A DNA stretch of 14,248 bases from NCBI GenBank assembly GCA_904398645.1, contig CAJFPH010000060.1, positions 1 to 14,248 on the forward strand. The letters run 5' to 3'. The notes below the pieces were generated by a model. That model did no database searches. It saw only the letters and a program-made list of their open reading frames with translations, and was not told the origin of the DNA. A program made the translations under genes and the position numbers. Shown here in pieces: positions 1-6,800 of the stretch (positions within the stretch are counted from its first letter, which is position 1; each line of letters begins with the position of its first letter). This stretch comes from Allobutyricicoccus pentlandensis. GTDB taxonomy: Bacteria; Bacillota; Clostridia; Oscillospirales; QAMX01.

Positions 1-122
1 ATGTGTTCCACACCTAGTATTTCCGAAACGGCCGGTTTCAATCAGGTTTTCGTAGGCAGGATAAGAATAGAAATTTATTGACAATTAAAGAATTCTTAAG
101 CGGAGATTTCCGTAATATTATG

Positions 123-152
123 TTGAAAAGAAGGGCGTTGCTGTGATATAAT
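123..152 (+). promoter_or_regulatory. Sigma-A promoter of the SH3b/NlpC-like lipoprotein gene
   Basis: TTGAAA at 123-128 is followed by an 18-nt spacer and a perfect TATAAT at 147-152. A TG one base upstream of the hexamer (144-145) makes it an extended -10. Transcription should begin near 159, giving a leader of about 113 nt before the ATG at 272. A second TTGACA at 78-83 has no matching -10 at the right distance. Confidence 0.7.
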
Positions 153-198
153 GAAGACCGTGATATGTAAACCTGTCGCAGATTATTTTTACGATTTT

Positions 199-245
199 CC
201 GGCATAAGAATAATATTTGGCGATGGATTGTTCTTCATGTGCCGG
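199..245 (+). other. Stem-loop in the leader of the lipoprotein gene
   Basis: CCGGCA (199-204) pairs with TGCCGG (240-245). After an asymmetric internal loop, AAGAA (206-210) pairs with TTCTT (231-235). This leaves a loop of about 20 nt. The structure ends 15 nt before the GGGGG ribosome binding site (261-265), so it could influence translation or message stability. It does not match a riboswitch class I recognise, and there is no U-tract that would make it an attenuator. Confidence 0.35.
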
Positions 246-271
246 GTAAGTGATTGATACGGGGGATTGGT

Positions 272-1705
272 ATGTTCCAGAAAATGAAACGTGGACTGGC
301 GCTTATTTTAGCGGGGACAATGCTTTGTGCGGCTCTGGCCGGATGTTCCGGCAACAGAACGGGAAATACGGATGCAGAGAATGTGCTTCAGGTACAACCG
401 GAAATGTATGATGCCTCTTATTGGGCTTCTTTATCCAGAGGGAGTGGAGATCTCCTGCTGTCTACGACGGAAATTGCGCAGCTCAACACGCAGACAGCTG
501 CCAGTGTTTCCAGTGTTGTCGATCTGGTGACGTATCCGTCGGAACTCAGCGCATCGGTGTTAAATTCTTATTTGGCAGAATATGAATTGCCCGAAGGGAA
601 TCTCTATGGTGCGGACGGCAGTGTGATATATGAGGCTCCTGTCGTAACGTATGATGAGGAGGGCAACGAAATTCAGCCGGAGGAGAGCAGCACGTATCTA
701 GATGATATTAGAACCAATATGAATTTGGATGCGATAGCGGCGACCAACCGGGTGAGTTATGCGTTAACGCTTCAAAACACCTCAATTCGCCGGTTCCCGT
801 CCTCCGACCGTGTATTTGCTTCGGCGGAGGATCAGAGTGAAGATCTGTTTCTCCAGGCGCCCCTGGTCATTGGCGAACCGGTAGTTGTACTACATACAAG
901 TGCCGACCAGACGTGGTATTATGTACAGCTGCGCAATTGCCGCGGATGGGTATATTGGTCTGATTTGGTTTTTTTAGAGAAGAGCGCGTGGGTATCCTAT
1001 ATTGAGAGTACCGACTTTATTGTTGTAACAGATGCGTCTATTACGATAACACCGCCCAATCCGACCGATTCGCGTCTGACGCTTTACATGGGAACCGTTT
1101 TACCAATTTATTCTGATGCGCCGGATTCGATCAACGGTCAAAGTACCGAAGGATGCTATGTCGTACGTGTGCCGGCGAAGGATCGTTTTGGAAATTTGGA
1201 ATACAGCCCGCTTCTGATTCCTATGGGAAGCGGTGTTTCATATGGCTTCTTGCCGTATACGTATGAAAACGTATTGGAAGAAGCGTTTAAATTGGCAGGA
1301 GAGAAGCTGCACACCCGCGGGCTCTCGTACGGGTGGGATGCAGACCGGTTTTTTACCACGATTTATAAGACGTTTGGGATTTATCTGCCGTTTACAATTG
1401 CCGACCAGAGGAGTATGTCGTGCATAGACTCGGACCTTACGCAAATGTCAGGGCGTGAACGTAATAATTATTTTTCAAATCTTTCCCCGGGTACGCAGCT
1501 TTACTCCGCATCTTCGGCATTCATCTACCTGGGATCGGTTAACGGCGTTCATTATATTTTGCATCCTGCAACCAGTTTCTTTGTAGGTGAGACGCGTTAC
1601 ACGGCCAACAGTATCCTGATCACGACTATGGATGTAATACAGGAGAGCGGTCTTTCCTATTATGATGCTATGACGTTGGGCCGGGTGTTTGGTATTGCAG
1701 GATAA
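272..1705 (+). CDS. Secreted lipoprotein with SH3b domains and a degenerate NlpC/P60 domain
   Basis: 477 aa if started at the ATG at 272, which has GGGGG (261-265) 6 nt upstream; an in-frame TTG at 254 has no comparable site. The N-terminus is a lipoprotein signal, basic then hydrophobic, ending in the lipobox LAGC with Cys25, so the protein should be anchored outside the membrane. The order then follows the clostridial cell-wall hydrolases that carry an NlpC/P60 N-terminal stabilising domain (MYDASYW onward), a first SH3b domain (SIRRFPSS to GWVYWSDL), a second SH3b-like part (GTVLPI to FGNLEYS) and an NlpC/P60 fold (GFLPYT to the C-terminus). Family members read YGWGG, then a short loop and DCSS at the active site; here YGW runs directly into DADRFF, so the Cys position is Ala357. 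The HVxLYLG position reads SAFIYLG, so the catalytic His is Ser415. The frame is intact. Peptidase activity is unlikely; binding cell-wall peptide or acting as a scaffold is inference. Confidence 0.75.
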   Translation: MFQKMKRGLALILAGTMLCAALAGCSGNRTGNTDAENVLQVQPEMYDASYWASLSRGSGDLLLSTTEIAQLNTQTAASVSSVVDLVTYPSELSASVLNSYLAEYELPEGNLYGADGSVIYEAPVVTYDEEGNEIQPEESSTYLDDIRTNMNLDAIAATNRVSYALTLQNTSIRRFPSSDRVFASAEDQSEDLFLQAPLVIGEPVVVLHTSADQTWYYVQLRNCRGWVYWSDLVFLEKSAWVSYIESTDFIVVTDASITITPPNPTDSRLTLYMGTVLPIYSDAPDSINGQSTEGCYVVRVPAKDRFGNLEYSPLLIPMGSGVSYGFLPYTYENVLEEAFKLAGEKLHTRGLSYGWDADRFFTTIYKTFGIYLPFTIADQRSMSCIDSDLTQMSGRERNNYFSNLSPGTQLYSASSAFIYLGSVNGVHYILHPATSFFVGETRYTANSILITTMDVIQESGLSYYDAMTLGRVFGIAG

Positions 1706-1728
1706 CAGGTGAAATTATAAAGCTGGAC

Positions 1729-1767
1729 AAAGCTCCCCAGAGGCAGTGTTTGCATCTGGGGAGCTTT
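1729..1767 (+). terminator. Rho-independent terminator after the lipoprotein gene
   Basis: A perfect 13-bp inverted repeat: AAAGCTCCCCAGA (1729-1741) and TCTGGGGAGCTTT (1755-1767), with a 13-nt loop. The U-tract is short (three T in the stem), so termination may be incomplete, but the stem is strong and lies 24 nt after the stop codon. Confidence 0.75.
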
Positions 1768-1824
1768 ATGCATGAATAACGGAGCTTACAATTGAAAGTT
1801 ATTTGCGGAAGACCATTATACGGC

Positions 1825-1841
1825 TGATTATTCGTAAATCA
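1825..1841. promoter_or_regulatory. Possible MarR operator (weak candidate)
   Basis: TGATT (1825-1829) and AATCA (1837-1841) form an interrupted dyad with a 7-nt centre, just upstream of the -35 box of the marR-ABC promoter. The related TGATTATCA dyad lies at 1914-1922, between the transcription start and the ribosome binding site. MarR proteins usually bind dyads that overlap their own promoter. The arms are short and AT-rich, so this could be chance. Confidence 0.2.
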
Positions 1842-1851
1842 AATAAAGTAA

Positions 1852-1880
1852 TTGACATTTTAAATTAGGTATGGTATTGT
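1852..1880 (+). promoter_or_regulatory. Promoter of the MarR/ABC transporter operon
   Basis: A perfect TTGACA (1852-1857), a 17-nt spacer and TATTGT (1875-1880), with TG at 1872-1873 as an extended -10. The start of transcription is expected near 1887, about 50 nt before the regulator's coding region. No other promoter is evident in the operon, so it probably drives all three genes. Confidence 0.7.
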
Positions 1881-1938
1881 TATGCAGTAAATCATAAGCG
1901 TCTAATACTAAACTGATTATCAATAAAAGGGAGTGATT

Positions 1939-2433
1939 GTGTTGGAATATCATGAATTGATGCATATGTTTTTGCATATTTCGAAGCTGCATCGTGTCCT
2001 TTCTGGAAAACGTCTGGCAAAAATGAATCCGTATGCGGGGCAATGGATGCCGGTAATCCGTTATGTCATGGAACATGACGGCTGTACGCAAGTGGAGCTG
2101 GCTACTTTTTTACGGGTAACGCCTGCCTCAGTAGCTCTTTCCACAAAACGAATGCAGCGGGCCGGGTATTTGGAAAAAGAGGTGGATGAATATAATCTTC
2201 GGCGCAATAAACTGCATGTAACAGCTTTGGGCGAAAAACTGGCTGCGGACTGTAAAGATGCGTTTGACGCGCTTGACCGTGAGACGTTCAAGGGATTCAC
2301 TGACGAGGAAATGGAAGTGCTTGCCGGGTATCTTGACCGCATAGCTATGAATATGAGTGGAGGACGGCGCTTAAGTTTTGGTGACATCCTGGATTTGCAA
2401 AGACAAAATGATGAAGAAGTGGAAGAGGATTGA
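1939..2433 (+). CDS. MarR-family transcriptional regulator
   Basis: About 164 aa, the usual size for MarR proteins, which act as dimeric winged-helix DNA-binding proteins and often repress a neighbouring efflux pump. An N-terminal dimerisation helix (HELMHMFLHISKLH) comes first. The winged helix-turn-helix follows: CTQVELATFL, then VTPASVALSTKRMQRAGYL as recognition helix, and the wing around EYNLRRNKLHVT. A C-terminal helix (ADCKDAFDALDRETF) completes the dimer face. The start is uncertain: GTG at 1933 overlaps the GGGAG ribosome binding site (1929-1933), so GTG 1939 (5 nt spacing) or TTG 1942 (8 nt) is more likely. The ABC gene follows after 13 nt, so the regulator is most simply a repressor of this operon relieved by an exported compound. 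The ligand cannot be told from sequence. Confidence 0.85.
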   Translation: MLEYHELMHMFLHISKLHRVLSGKRLAKMNPYAGQWMPVIRYVMEHDGCTQVELATFLRVTPASVALSTKRMQRAGYLEKEVDEYNLRRNKLHVTALGEKLAADCKDAFDALDRETFKGFTDEEMEVLAGYLDRIAMNMSGGRRLSFGDILDLQRQNDEEVEED

Positions 2434-2446
2434 GGTGGATACTTAA

Positions 2447-4177
2447 ATGATAAAAAGACTTCTTTCCTGTGTGGGAAAGTATAAATGGGCGGCAATACTT
2501 GCGCCTGTTACGATTATCCTTGAGGTAATACTTGAGACGCGGATCCCTTTATATATTTCTGATATTGTTGATAACGGAATTAACGGCGGGGGAGGTATTT
2601 CCTATGTGTTGGAAGTCGGCGGAAAAATGATCCTGATGGCCATTTTATCCATGACCTGCGGCGTGTTATCGGCGAAATTTGCAGCTGTTGCAGGCACCGG
2701 ATTTGCCTATAATGTACGGAATACGGTTTTTAATAAAATACAGGACTTTTCCTTTGCCAATATAGATCATTTTTCAACGCCGTCACTAATTACACGTCTG
2801 ACAACGGATGTCAATACCGTACAGATGGCGTTTACGAGCTGTATTCGTATGATGGTGCGTGCGCCTGTCATGCTCATTATGGCTACCTGGATGGCCGTCC
2901 AAATCAACGCGCAGTTGTCACTCATTTTCCTTGTAGCAATTCCTGTTCTGGGGATCAGCCTGGCTGTTATTACCAAAAAGGCGATGCCGCGCTTTTCGGC
3001 GATGTTTAAAAAGTATGACGCACTGAATGCTTCCATTCAGGAAACGCTGATTGCAATCCGCGTTGTAAAGGCATTTGTGCGCGGCGAACATGAGATTGAA
3101 AAGTTTGAAGTCAGCGCGACAGATGTACAGAACGCTCAGAAACGCGCGGAGAAATTGATTATTTTAAACGGCCCGATCATGCAGTTTGCTATGTACGGAT
3201 GTATGATAGCCGTTTCCTGGTTTGGTGGAATCCACATTCTGGAGGGAACGATGACGACGGGCCTTTTGATGAGCTTTATCAGCTATATTACGCAGATTCT
3301 TTCCTCACTTATGATGGTTTCCTTTATGTTTGTGATGATTGTGATGGCGCGTACATCTATCCAGCGTATTGGTGAGGTGTTAAACGAGCTGCCGGATATT
3401 AACGACGACCATGCCGATGCATCTTTGCAGGTAAAAGACGGCTCAATTGCATTCGAAGACGTCAACTTCAGCTATGCAAGGAACGAAAATAATTTGACAC
3501 TTGAAGATGTCAGCTTTCAAATCAATCCTGGAGAAACAATTGGCGTAATTGGCGGTACGGGTTCTGCAAAATCGACGCTGGTACAGCTGATACCGCGGCT
3601 ATACGATGTATATTCCGGCTCTGTGAAGGTGGGTGGACGCGACGTGAGAGACTATAAGATTGAAAATCTCCGTGACGCGGTAGCTATGGTCCTGCAGGTA
3701 AACAATCTGTTCGCCGGGACCATAAGGGAAAACATCTGCTGGGGGAAAGAGGACGCTACTGACGAAGAAGTGGAGGCGGCGTGCCGGGCTGCTCAGGCGC
3801 ATGACTTTATCATGAGTTTTCCGGACGGATATGATACAGAGCTCGAGCAGGGAGGCGTCAATGTCTCCGGTGGACAAAAGCAACGGCTTTGTATCGCGCG
3901 CGCTCTGATCAAGAAACCAAAAATTATCATTATGGACGACTCGACCAGCGCGGTCGATGTGGCGACGGATGCGAAGATTCGTCAGGCACTGCGTAAGAAT
4001 TTGCAGGGTACGACAACCATTATCATTGCGCAGCGTATTACGTCAATTTCGGATGCGGATAAGATTATTGTGATGAACGACGGCCGCATCGATGCCATTG
4101 GCACGCATGAGGAACTCATGAAATCCAATGAAATTTACCGCGAGGTTTATGAATCCCAGCAAAAGGGGGTGGCATAA
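2447..4177 (+). CDS. ABC exporter half-transporter, subunit with the degenerate ATP site (BmrC/LmrC/TM287-like)
   Basis: 576 aa, a type IV ABC exporter half with six predicted membrane helices in residues 14-300 followed by a nucleotide-binding domain. Walker A is GGTGSAKST (369-377), with Ala374 where GxGKS usually has Gly; as I recall, this variant is common in this clostridial subfamily. The Q-loop reads VLQVNNLF. The signature is VSGGQ (473-477), close to consensus. Walker B ends MDD, so the catalytic Glu is Asp498, and the switch His is Gln529 (IIIAQRITS). These are the changes known for the degenerate site of TM287/288 and BmrCD, so this subunit should bind but barely hydrolyse ATP with its own Walker motifs. 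Its intact signature completes the working site of the partner. AGGTGG lies 8 nt before the ATG. Multidrug or peptide export is the likely role; the substrate is unknown. Confidence 0.9.
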   Translation: MIKRLLSCVGKYKWAAILAPVTIILEVILETRIPLYISDIVDNGINGGGGISYVLEVGGKMILMAILSMTCGVLSAKFAAVAGTGFAYNVRNTVFNKIQDFSFANIDHFSTPSLITRLTTDVNTVQMAFTSCIRMMVRAPVMLIMATWMAVQINAQLSLIFLVAIPVLGISLAVITKKAMPRFSAMFKKYDALNASIQETLIAIRVVKAFVRGEHEIEKFEVSATDVQNAQKRAEKLIILNGPIMQFAMYGCMIAVSWFGGIHILEGTMTTGLLMSFISYITQILSSLMMVSFMFVMIVMARTSIQRIGEVLNELPDINDDHADASLQVKDGSIAFEDVNFSYARNENNLTLEDVSFQINPGETIGVIGGTGSAKSTLVQLIPRLYDVYSGSVKVGGRDVRDYKIENLRDAVAMVLQVNNLFAGTIRENICWGKEDATDEEVEAACRAAQAHDFIMSFPDGYDTELEQGGVNVSGGQKQRLCIARALIKKPKIIIMDDSTSAVDVATDAKIRQALRKNLQGTTTIIIAQRITSISDADKIIVMNDGRIDAIGTHEELMKSNEIYREVYESQQKGVA

Positions 4178-6160
4178 ATGGCGGATAAAGACAAGGCCCG
4201 GTCAGTTGCGTCGCCTGAAAAGCCACAGAGTTCCGTGAAAGAGAAGTATAAAATGAAGCCGGGAGGCCGTGGCCCCGGAGGACCGGGAGGCCGTGGCCGC
4301 GCAATGGAAAAGCCGAAAGACGCCATTGGGACGACGAAGCGCATCTTAACGTATTTGAAGGAATTTAAGCTGCAGCTGGTCGTTGTGGCGGTCACACTTA
4401 TCGTTACGGCGGTTACAAGCGTTGTGGCAACGTATTTTTTGAAGCCGATATTTAACGACTTGGCGGAGATGTCGGGACAGCCGAATCCGGACTTGTCGCA
4501 TTTTATCGGGACGCTCCTGTTGCTTGGCGTAATCTACCTTGTGAGCATAGCGAGTTCCTATCTGTATTCTCGTCTGATGCTGAACATTTCAACCGGTGTG
4601 TTGCGTCGGGTAAGGATGGATATGTTCCGTCATATGCAGTCGCTTGAAATGCGTTTTTTCGATTCTCACACGCATGGTGAGTTAATGAGCCATTTTACGA
4701 ACGATACGGATACCCTGCGGGAAATGATTTCAAACAGCCTGCCGCAGGGAATTCAGTCGCTGATTACAATAGTAGGCGTGTTTGCCATGATGCTCTATTT
4801 GAGCTGGCAGCTGACAATTCTGGTGCTTGTCATGCTGGCTGTTATCTTTTTGATTGTCAAAAAGGTGGGAGGCCGCAGCGCAAACTATTTTATCAAACAG
4901 CAGCGGGCGTTGAGCCAGGTAAACGGCTTTATTGAAGAACATATTGAGGGACAACGCGTTATTAAGGTGTTCTGTCACGAACCGCAGACCAAGCAGGAAT
5001 TTGCTGAACTGAACGAGCAGTGGCGCGATGCGGCCGCAAATGCGCAGACCTATGGCGGCGTGATGGGACCCATCATGGGGAACCTTTCGCATGTCCACTA
5101 TGCTGCGACCGCGGCGGTTGGCGCGGCATTGGCAATTGGCGGTGTTTTGGATCTTGGTACAATCGCATCGTTTTTACAGTATACGAGAAACTTTTCCAAT
5201 CCGGTTACGCAGATTTCCCAGCAATTTAATAATATTTTATCGGCTCTTGCCGGAGCAGAACGTATTTTCGCTTTGATTGATGTGGCTCCGGAGTCTGACA
5301 AGGGAGACGTTGTGCTCGTCAACATGGAGAACACAAGTGAGGGAACCATGCGCGAGACGGGTCGTCATACTGGCCATTGGGCGTGGAAGGTACCGCGAGA
5401 CGGCGGCGGGTATGACTATGTGGAAGTTCGCGGCGACGTGCGGTTCTATGATGTGACGTTTGGCTATGTGCCGGATAAAATTGTACTGCGAAACGTCAGC
5501 CTGTACGCAAAGCCGGGACAAAAAATTGCATTTGTCGGATCTACCGGAGCGGGTAAGACAACCATTACAAATTTGTTGAACCGTTTTTATGAAATCAACG
5601 AGGGTTTGATTACCTACGACGGCATTGATATCAAACGTATCCGCAAAGATGATCTGCGGCGCTCCATGTCGATGGTCTTACAGGATACGCACTTGTTTAC
5701 CGGCACTGTGCGCGACAATATTCGCTATGGCCGTTTGGATGCGTCGGATGAAGATATTGTGGCGGCGGCTAAGCTTGCCAATGCGGACTTTTTCATTTCG
5801 CATCTGCCTCGCGGCTATGATACGGTTTTAACTGGAGACGGTTCTAATCTTTCGCAGGGCCAACGCCAGCTGATCGCAATTGCACGCGCGGCAGTGGCTG
5901 ATCCGCCCGTATTGATTCTGGACGAGGCCACCTCTTCTATCGATACCCGTACGGAAAAGTTGATTGAGCGCGGCATGGATACCTTGATGGAAAATCGAAC
6001 TGTATTTGTAATCGCGCACAGGCTTTCGACGGTGCGAAATTCTTCTGCAATTATGGTGCTGGAGCACGGCGAAATCATTGAACGCGGTGATCACGACGAT
6101 TTGCTCGCCCAGCATGGGAGATACTACGCGTTGTATACGGGAATGTTTGAGCTTGACTAG
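4178..6160 (+). CDS. ABC exporter half-transporter, catalytic subunit (BmrD/LmrD/TM288-like)
   Basis: 660 aa. The ATG follows the stop of the previous gene with no gap, and GGGGGTGG just upstream serves as the ribosome binding site. A charged N-terminal tail holds a Gly/Arg/Pro-rich stretch (residues 28-41) before the first membrane helix near 66-88. Six helices are followed by a linker of about 55 residues (365-420, including HWAWKVPRDGG), longer than in the partner but, as I recall, usual for this subfamily. The nucleotide-binding domain has a consensus Walker A GSTGAGKT (454-461), Walker B LILDE (Asp582, Glu583) and switch His614 (IAHRLST). The signature is degenerate, LSQGQ (558-562). The pair therefore makes one working ATP site (this Walker A/B with the partner's VSGGQ) and one degenerate site, as in heterodimeric multidrug exporters. 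No consensus terminator follows; see the stem-loops at 6181-6206 and 6263-6291. Confidence 0.9.
   Translation: MADKDKARSVASPEKPQSSVKEKYKMKPGGRGPGGPGGRGRAMEKPKDAIGTTKRILTYLKEFKLQLVVVAVTLIVTAVTSVVATYFLKPIFNDLAEMSGQPNPDLSHFIGTLLLLGVIYLVSIASSYLYSRLMLNISTGVLRRVRMDMFRHMQSLEMRFFDSHTHGELMSHFTNDTDTLREMISNSLPQGIQSLITIVGVFAMMLYLSWQLTILVLVMLAVIFLIVKKVGGRSANYFIKQQRALSQVNGFIEEHIEGQRVIKVFCHEPQTKQEFAELNEQWRDAAANAQTYGGVMGPIMGNLSHVHYAATAAVGAALAIGGVLDLGTIASFLQYTRNFSNPVTQISQQFNNILSALAGAERIFALIDVAPESDKGDVVLVNMENTSEGTMRETGRHTGHWAWKVPRDGGGYDYVEVRGDVRFYDVTFGYVPDKIVLRNVSLYAKPGQKIAFVGSTGAGKTTITNLLNRFYEINEGLITYDGIDIKRIRKDDLRRSMSMVLQDTHLFTGTVRDNIRYGRLDASDEDIVAAAKLANADFFISHLPRGYDTVLTGDGSNLSQGQRQLIAIARAAVADPPVLILDEATSSIDTRTEKLIERGMDTLMENRTVFVIAHRLSTVRNSSAIMVLEHGEIIERGDHDDLLAQHGRYYALYTGMFELD
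4259..4298 (+). repeat. Two 16-bp direct repeats encoding a Gly/Arg/Pro-rich tail
   Basis: CCGGGAGGCCGTGGCC occurs at 4259-4274 and again, identical, at 4283-4298, a 24-bp (8-codon) period. In frame it encodes PGGRGPGG followed by PGGRGRAM, in the cytoplasmic tail before the first membrane helix. The unit is much richer in GC than the flanking sequence. The tail length could vary between strains by slippage without breaking the frame. Confidence 0.8.
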
Positions 6161-6180
6161 GTTTCCCATGTTATGACATA

Positions 6181-6206
6181 ATGCTTTTATCCCGATAAAA
6201 GAGCAT
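6181..6206 (+). other. AT-rich stem-loop downstream of the ABC operon
   Basis: ATGC plus TTTTATC (6181-6191) pairs with GATAAAA and GCAT (6194-6206), with a 2-nt GA bulge. It starts 20 nt after the stop codon. There is no U-tract, so termination is uncertain; a stabilising or processing role is equally possible. Confidence 0.35.
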
Positions 6207-6262
6207 GGCGGCGCCGTATGCGGGTAAAAAGTGCAGAGAGGCTCAAAAAGACAGATGGACTT

Positions 6263-6291
6263 TCACAGGCGGCGGCAAATGCCGCCTGTGA
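6263..6291 (+). other. Strong GC-rich stem-loop between the ABC operon and the tRNA genes
   Basis: TCACAGGCGGC (6263-6273) pairs perfectly over 11 bp with GCCGCCTGTGA (6281-6291), with a 7-nt loop GGCAAAT and possible G-U extension. No T-tract follows on either strand. It is the strongest secondary structure between the ABC stop and the tRNA promoter, so it may end the ABC transcript in a non-canonical way, or be an interspersed palindromic element. Confidence 0.5.
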
Positions 6292-6321
6292 GGGAACTTG
6301 TTCGGAAGATGAAAAAAAGCC

Positions 6322-6350
6322 TTGACAACAAACGTTATATTCGTTATAAT
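6322..6350 (+). promoter_or_regulatory. Consensus promoter of the tRNA-Asp/tRNA-Thr unit
   Basis: TTGACA (6322-6327) and TATAAT (6345-6350) are both perfect hexamers with the ideal 17-nt spacer. Transcription should start near 6357, about 14 nt before the first tRNA. Such consensus matches are typical of stable RNA promoters. Confidence 0.9.
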
Positions 6351-6370
6351 GAATGTCGTTGAGTCGCTGT

Positions 6371-6447
6371 GGCCGAGTAGTTCAGTTGGTTAGAACGCTA
6401 GCCTGTCACGCTAGAGGTCGAGGGTTCGAGCCCCTTCTCGGTCGCCA
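6371..6447 (+). tRNA. tRNA-Asp (anticodon GTC)
   Basis: The acceptor stem GGCCGAG pairs with CTCGGTC (one G-U), the anticodon stem CTAGC/GCTAG encloses the loop CTGTCAC with anticodon GTC, and the T-arm reads GAGGGTTCGAGCCCCTT. Discriminator G and an encoded CCA end the gene at 6447. All arms are intact. Confidence 0.95.
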
Positions 6448-6454
6448 TTTGTAT

Positions 6455-6530
6455 GCTGTTGTAGCTCAGTAGGCAGAGCACATCCTTGGTAAGGATGAGG
6501 TCACCGGTTCGAATCCGGTCAACAGCTCCA
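6455..6530 (+). tRNA. tRNA-Thr (anticodon GGT)
   Basis: The acceptor stem GCTGTTG pairs with CAACAGC. The anticodon stem CATCC/GGATG encloses TTGGTAA with anticodon GGT. The T-arm is ACCGGTTCGAATCCGGT. Discriminator T and an encoded CCA finish the gene. It lies 7 nt after tRNA-Asp, so both come from one precursor. Confidence 0.95.
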
Positions 6531-6532
6531 TG

Positions 6533-6568
6533 TCGGAGCAGGCGTTAATTGCATGCTCCGATTTTTTT
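6533..6568 (+). terminator. Rho-independent terminator of the tRNA unit
   Basis: TCGGAGCA (6533-6540) pairs with TGCTCCGA (6554-6561) across a 13-nt loop, followed by seven T (6562-6568). It starts 3 nt after the CCA of tRNA-Thr. Confidence 0.9.
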
Positions 6569-6736
6569 GTTGAAGACGGAAGCTTGAGCGCTCGTATTGA
6601 AGAAGTTTCCATATCGACGAATTTTAGTTCTGACAGGTAAAATATTTGACATTTCTTACGTAGGAATAATTTCAAAAAAGTAAGGTTAATATGCTGGAAA
6701 CAGGATATTACACGCAAATACACGAAAAATACTTGT

Positions 6737-6766
6737 TTTCGATTTCAAATACGGGTATGATATACT
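6737..6766 (+). promoter_or_regulatory. Extended -10 promoter of the aldo/keto reductase gene
   Basis: TATACT (6761-6766) is preceded by TG at 6758-6759, an extended -10. The -35 is weak (TTTCGA at 6737-6742 with an 18-nt spacer). This would give a leader of about 28 nt. A TTGACA at 6646-6651 lacks a correctly spaced -10 (AATAAT is 13 nt away). Confidence 0.5.
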
Positions 6767-6800
6767 CATTTATTATCTGCTTGAATAAGGAGTTGAAGTT

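Noticed and set aside
1..84. Minus-strand open frame reading PAYENLIETGRFGNTRCG toward the left edge, and a plus-strand frame from ATG at 1
   Set aside because: The minus-strand peptide looks somewhat protein-like, but its only start is a TTG straight after a stop, with no ribosome binding site. The plus frame ends after 26 codons. Too little sequence to call either; the true neighbour lies outside the window.
38..238. Minus-strand ORF of 66 codons upstream of the first gene
   Set aside because: It lies opposite the promoter and leader of the lipoprotein gene, has no family features and has no clear ribosome binding site.
254..271. TTG start six codons upstream of the lipoprotein ATG
   Set aside because: The GGGGG ribosome binding site lies inside this extension and is ideally spaced for the ATG at 272.
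2061..2495. Minus-strand ORF of 144 codons across the MarR gene
   Set aside because: Serine- and arginine-rich shadow of the marR frame, with no motif and no ribosome binding site.
6466..6723. Minus-strand ORF of 85 codons ending in a TGFEPVTSS-type sequence
   Set aside because: It is the antisense translation of tRNA-Thr and its terminator; this peptide is a well-known false protein arising opposite tRNA genes.
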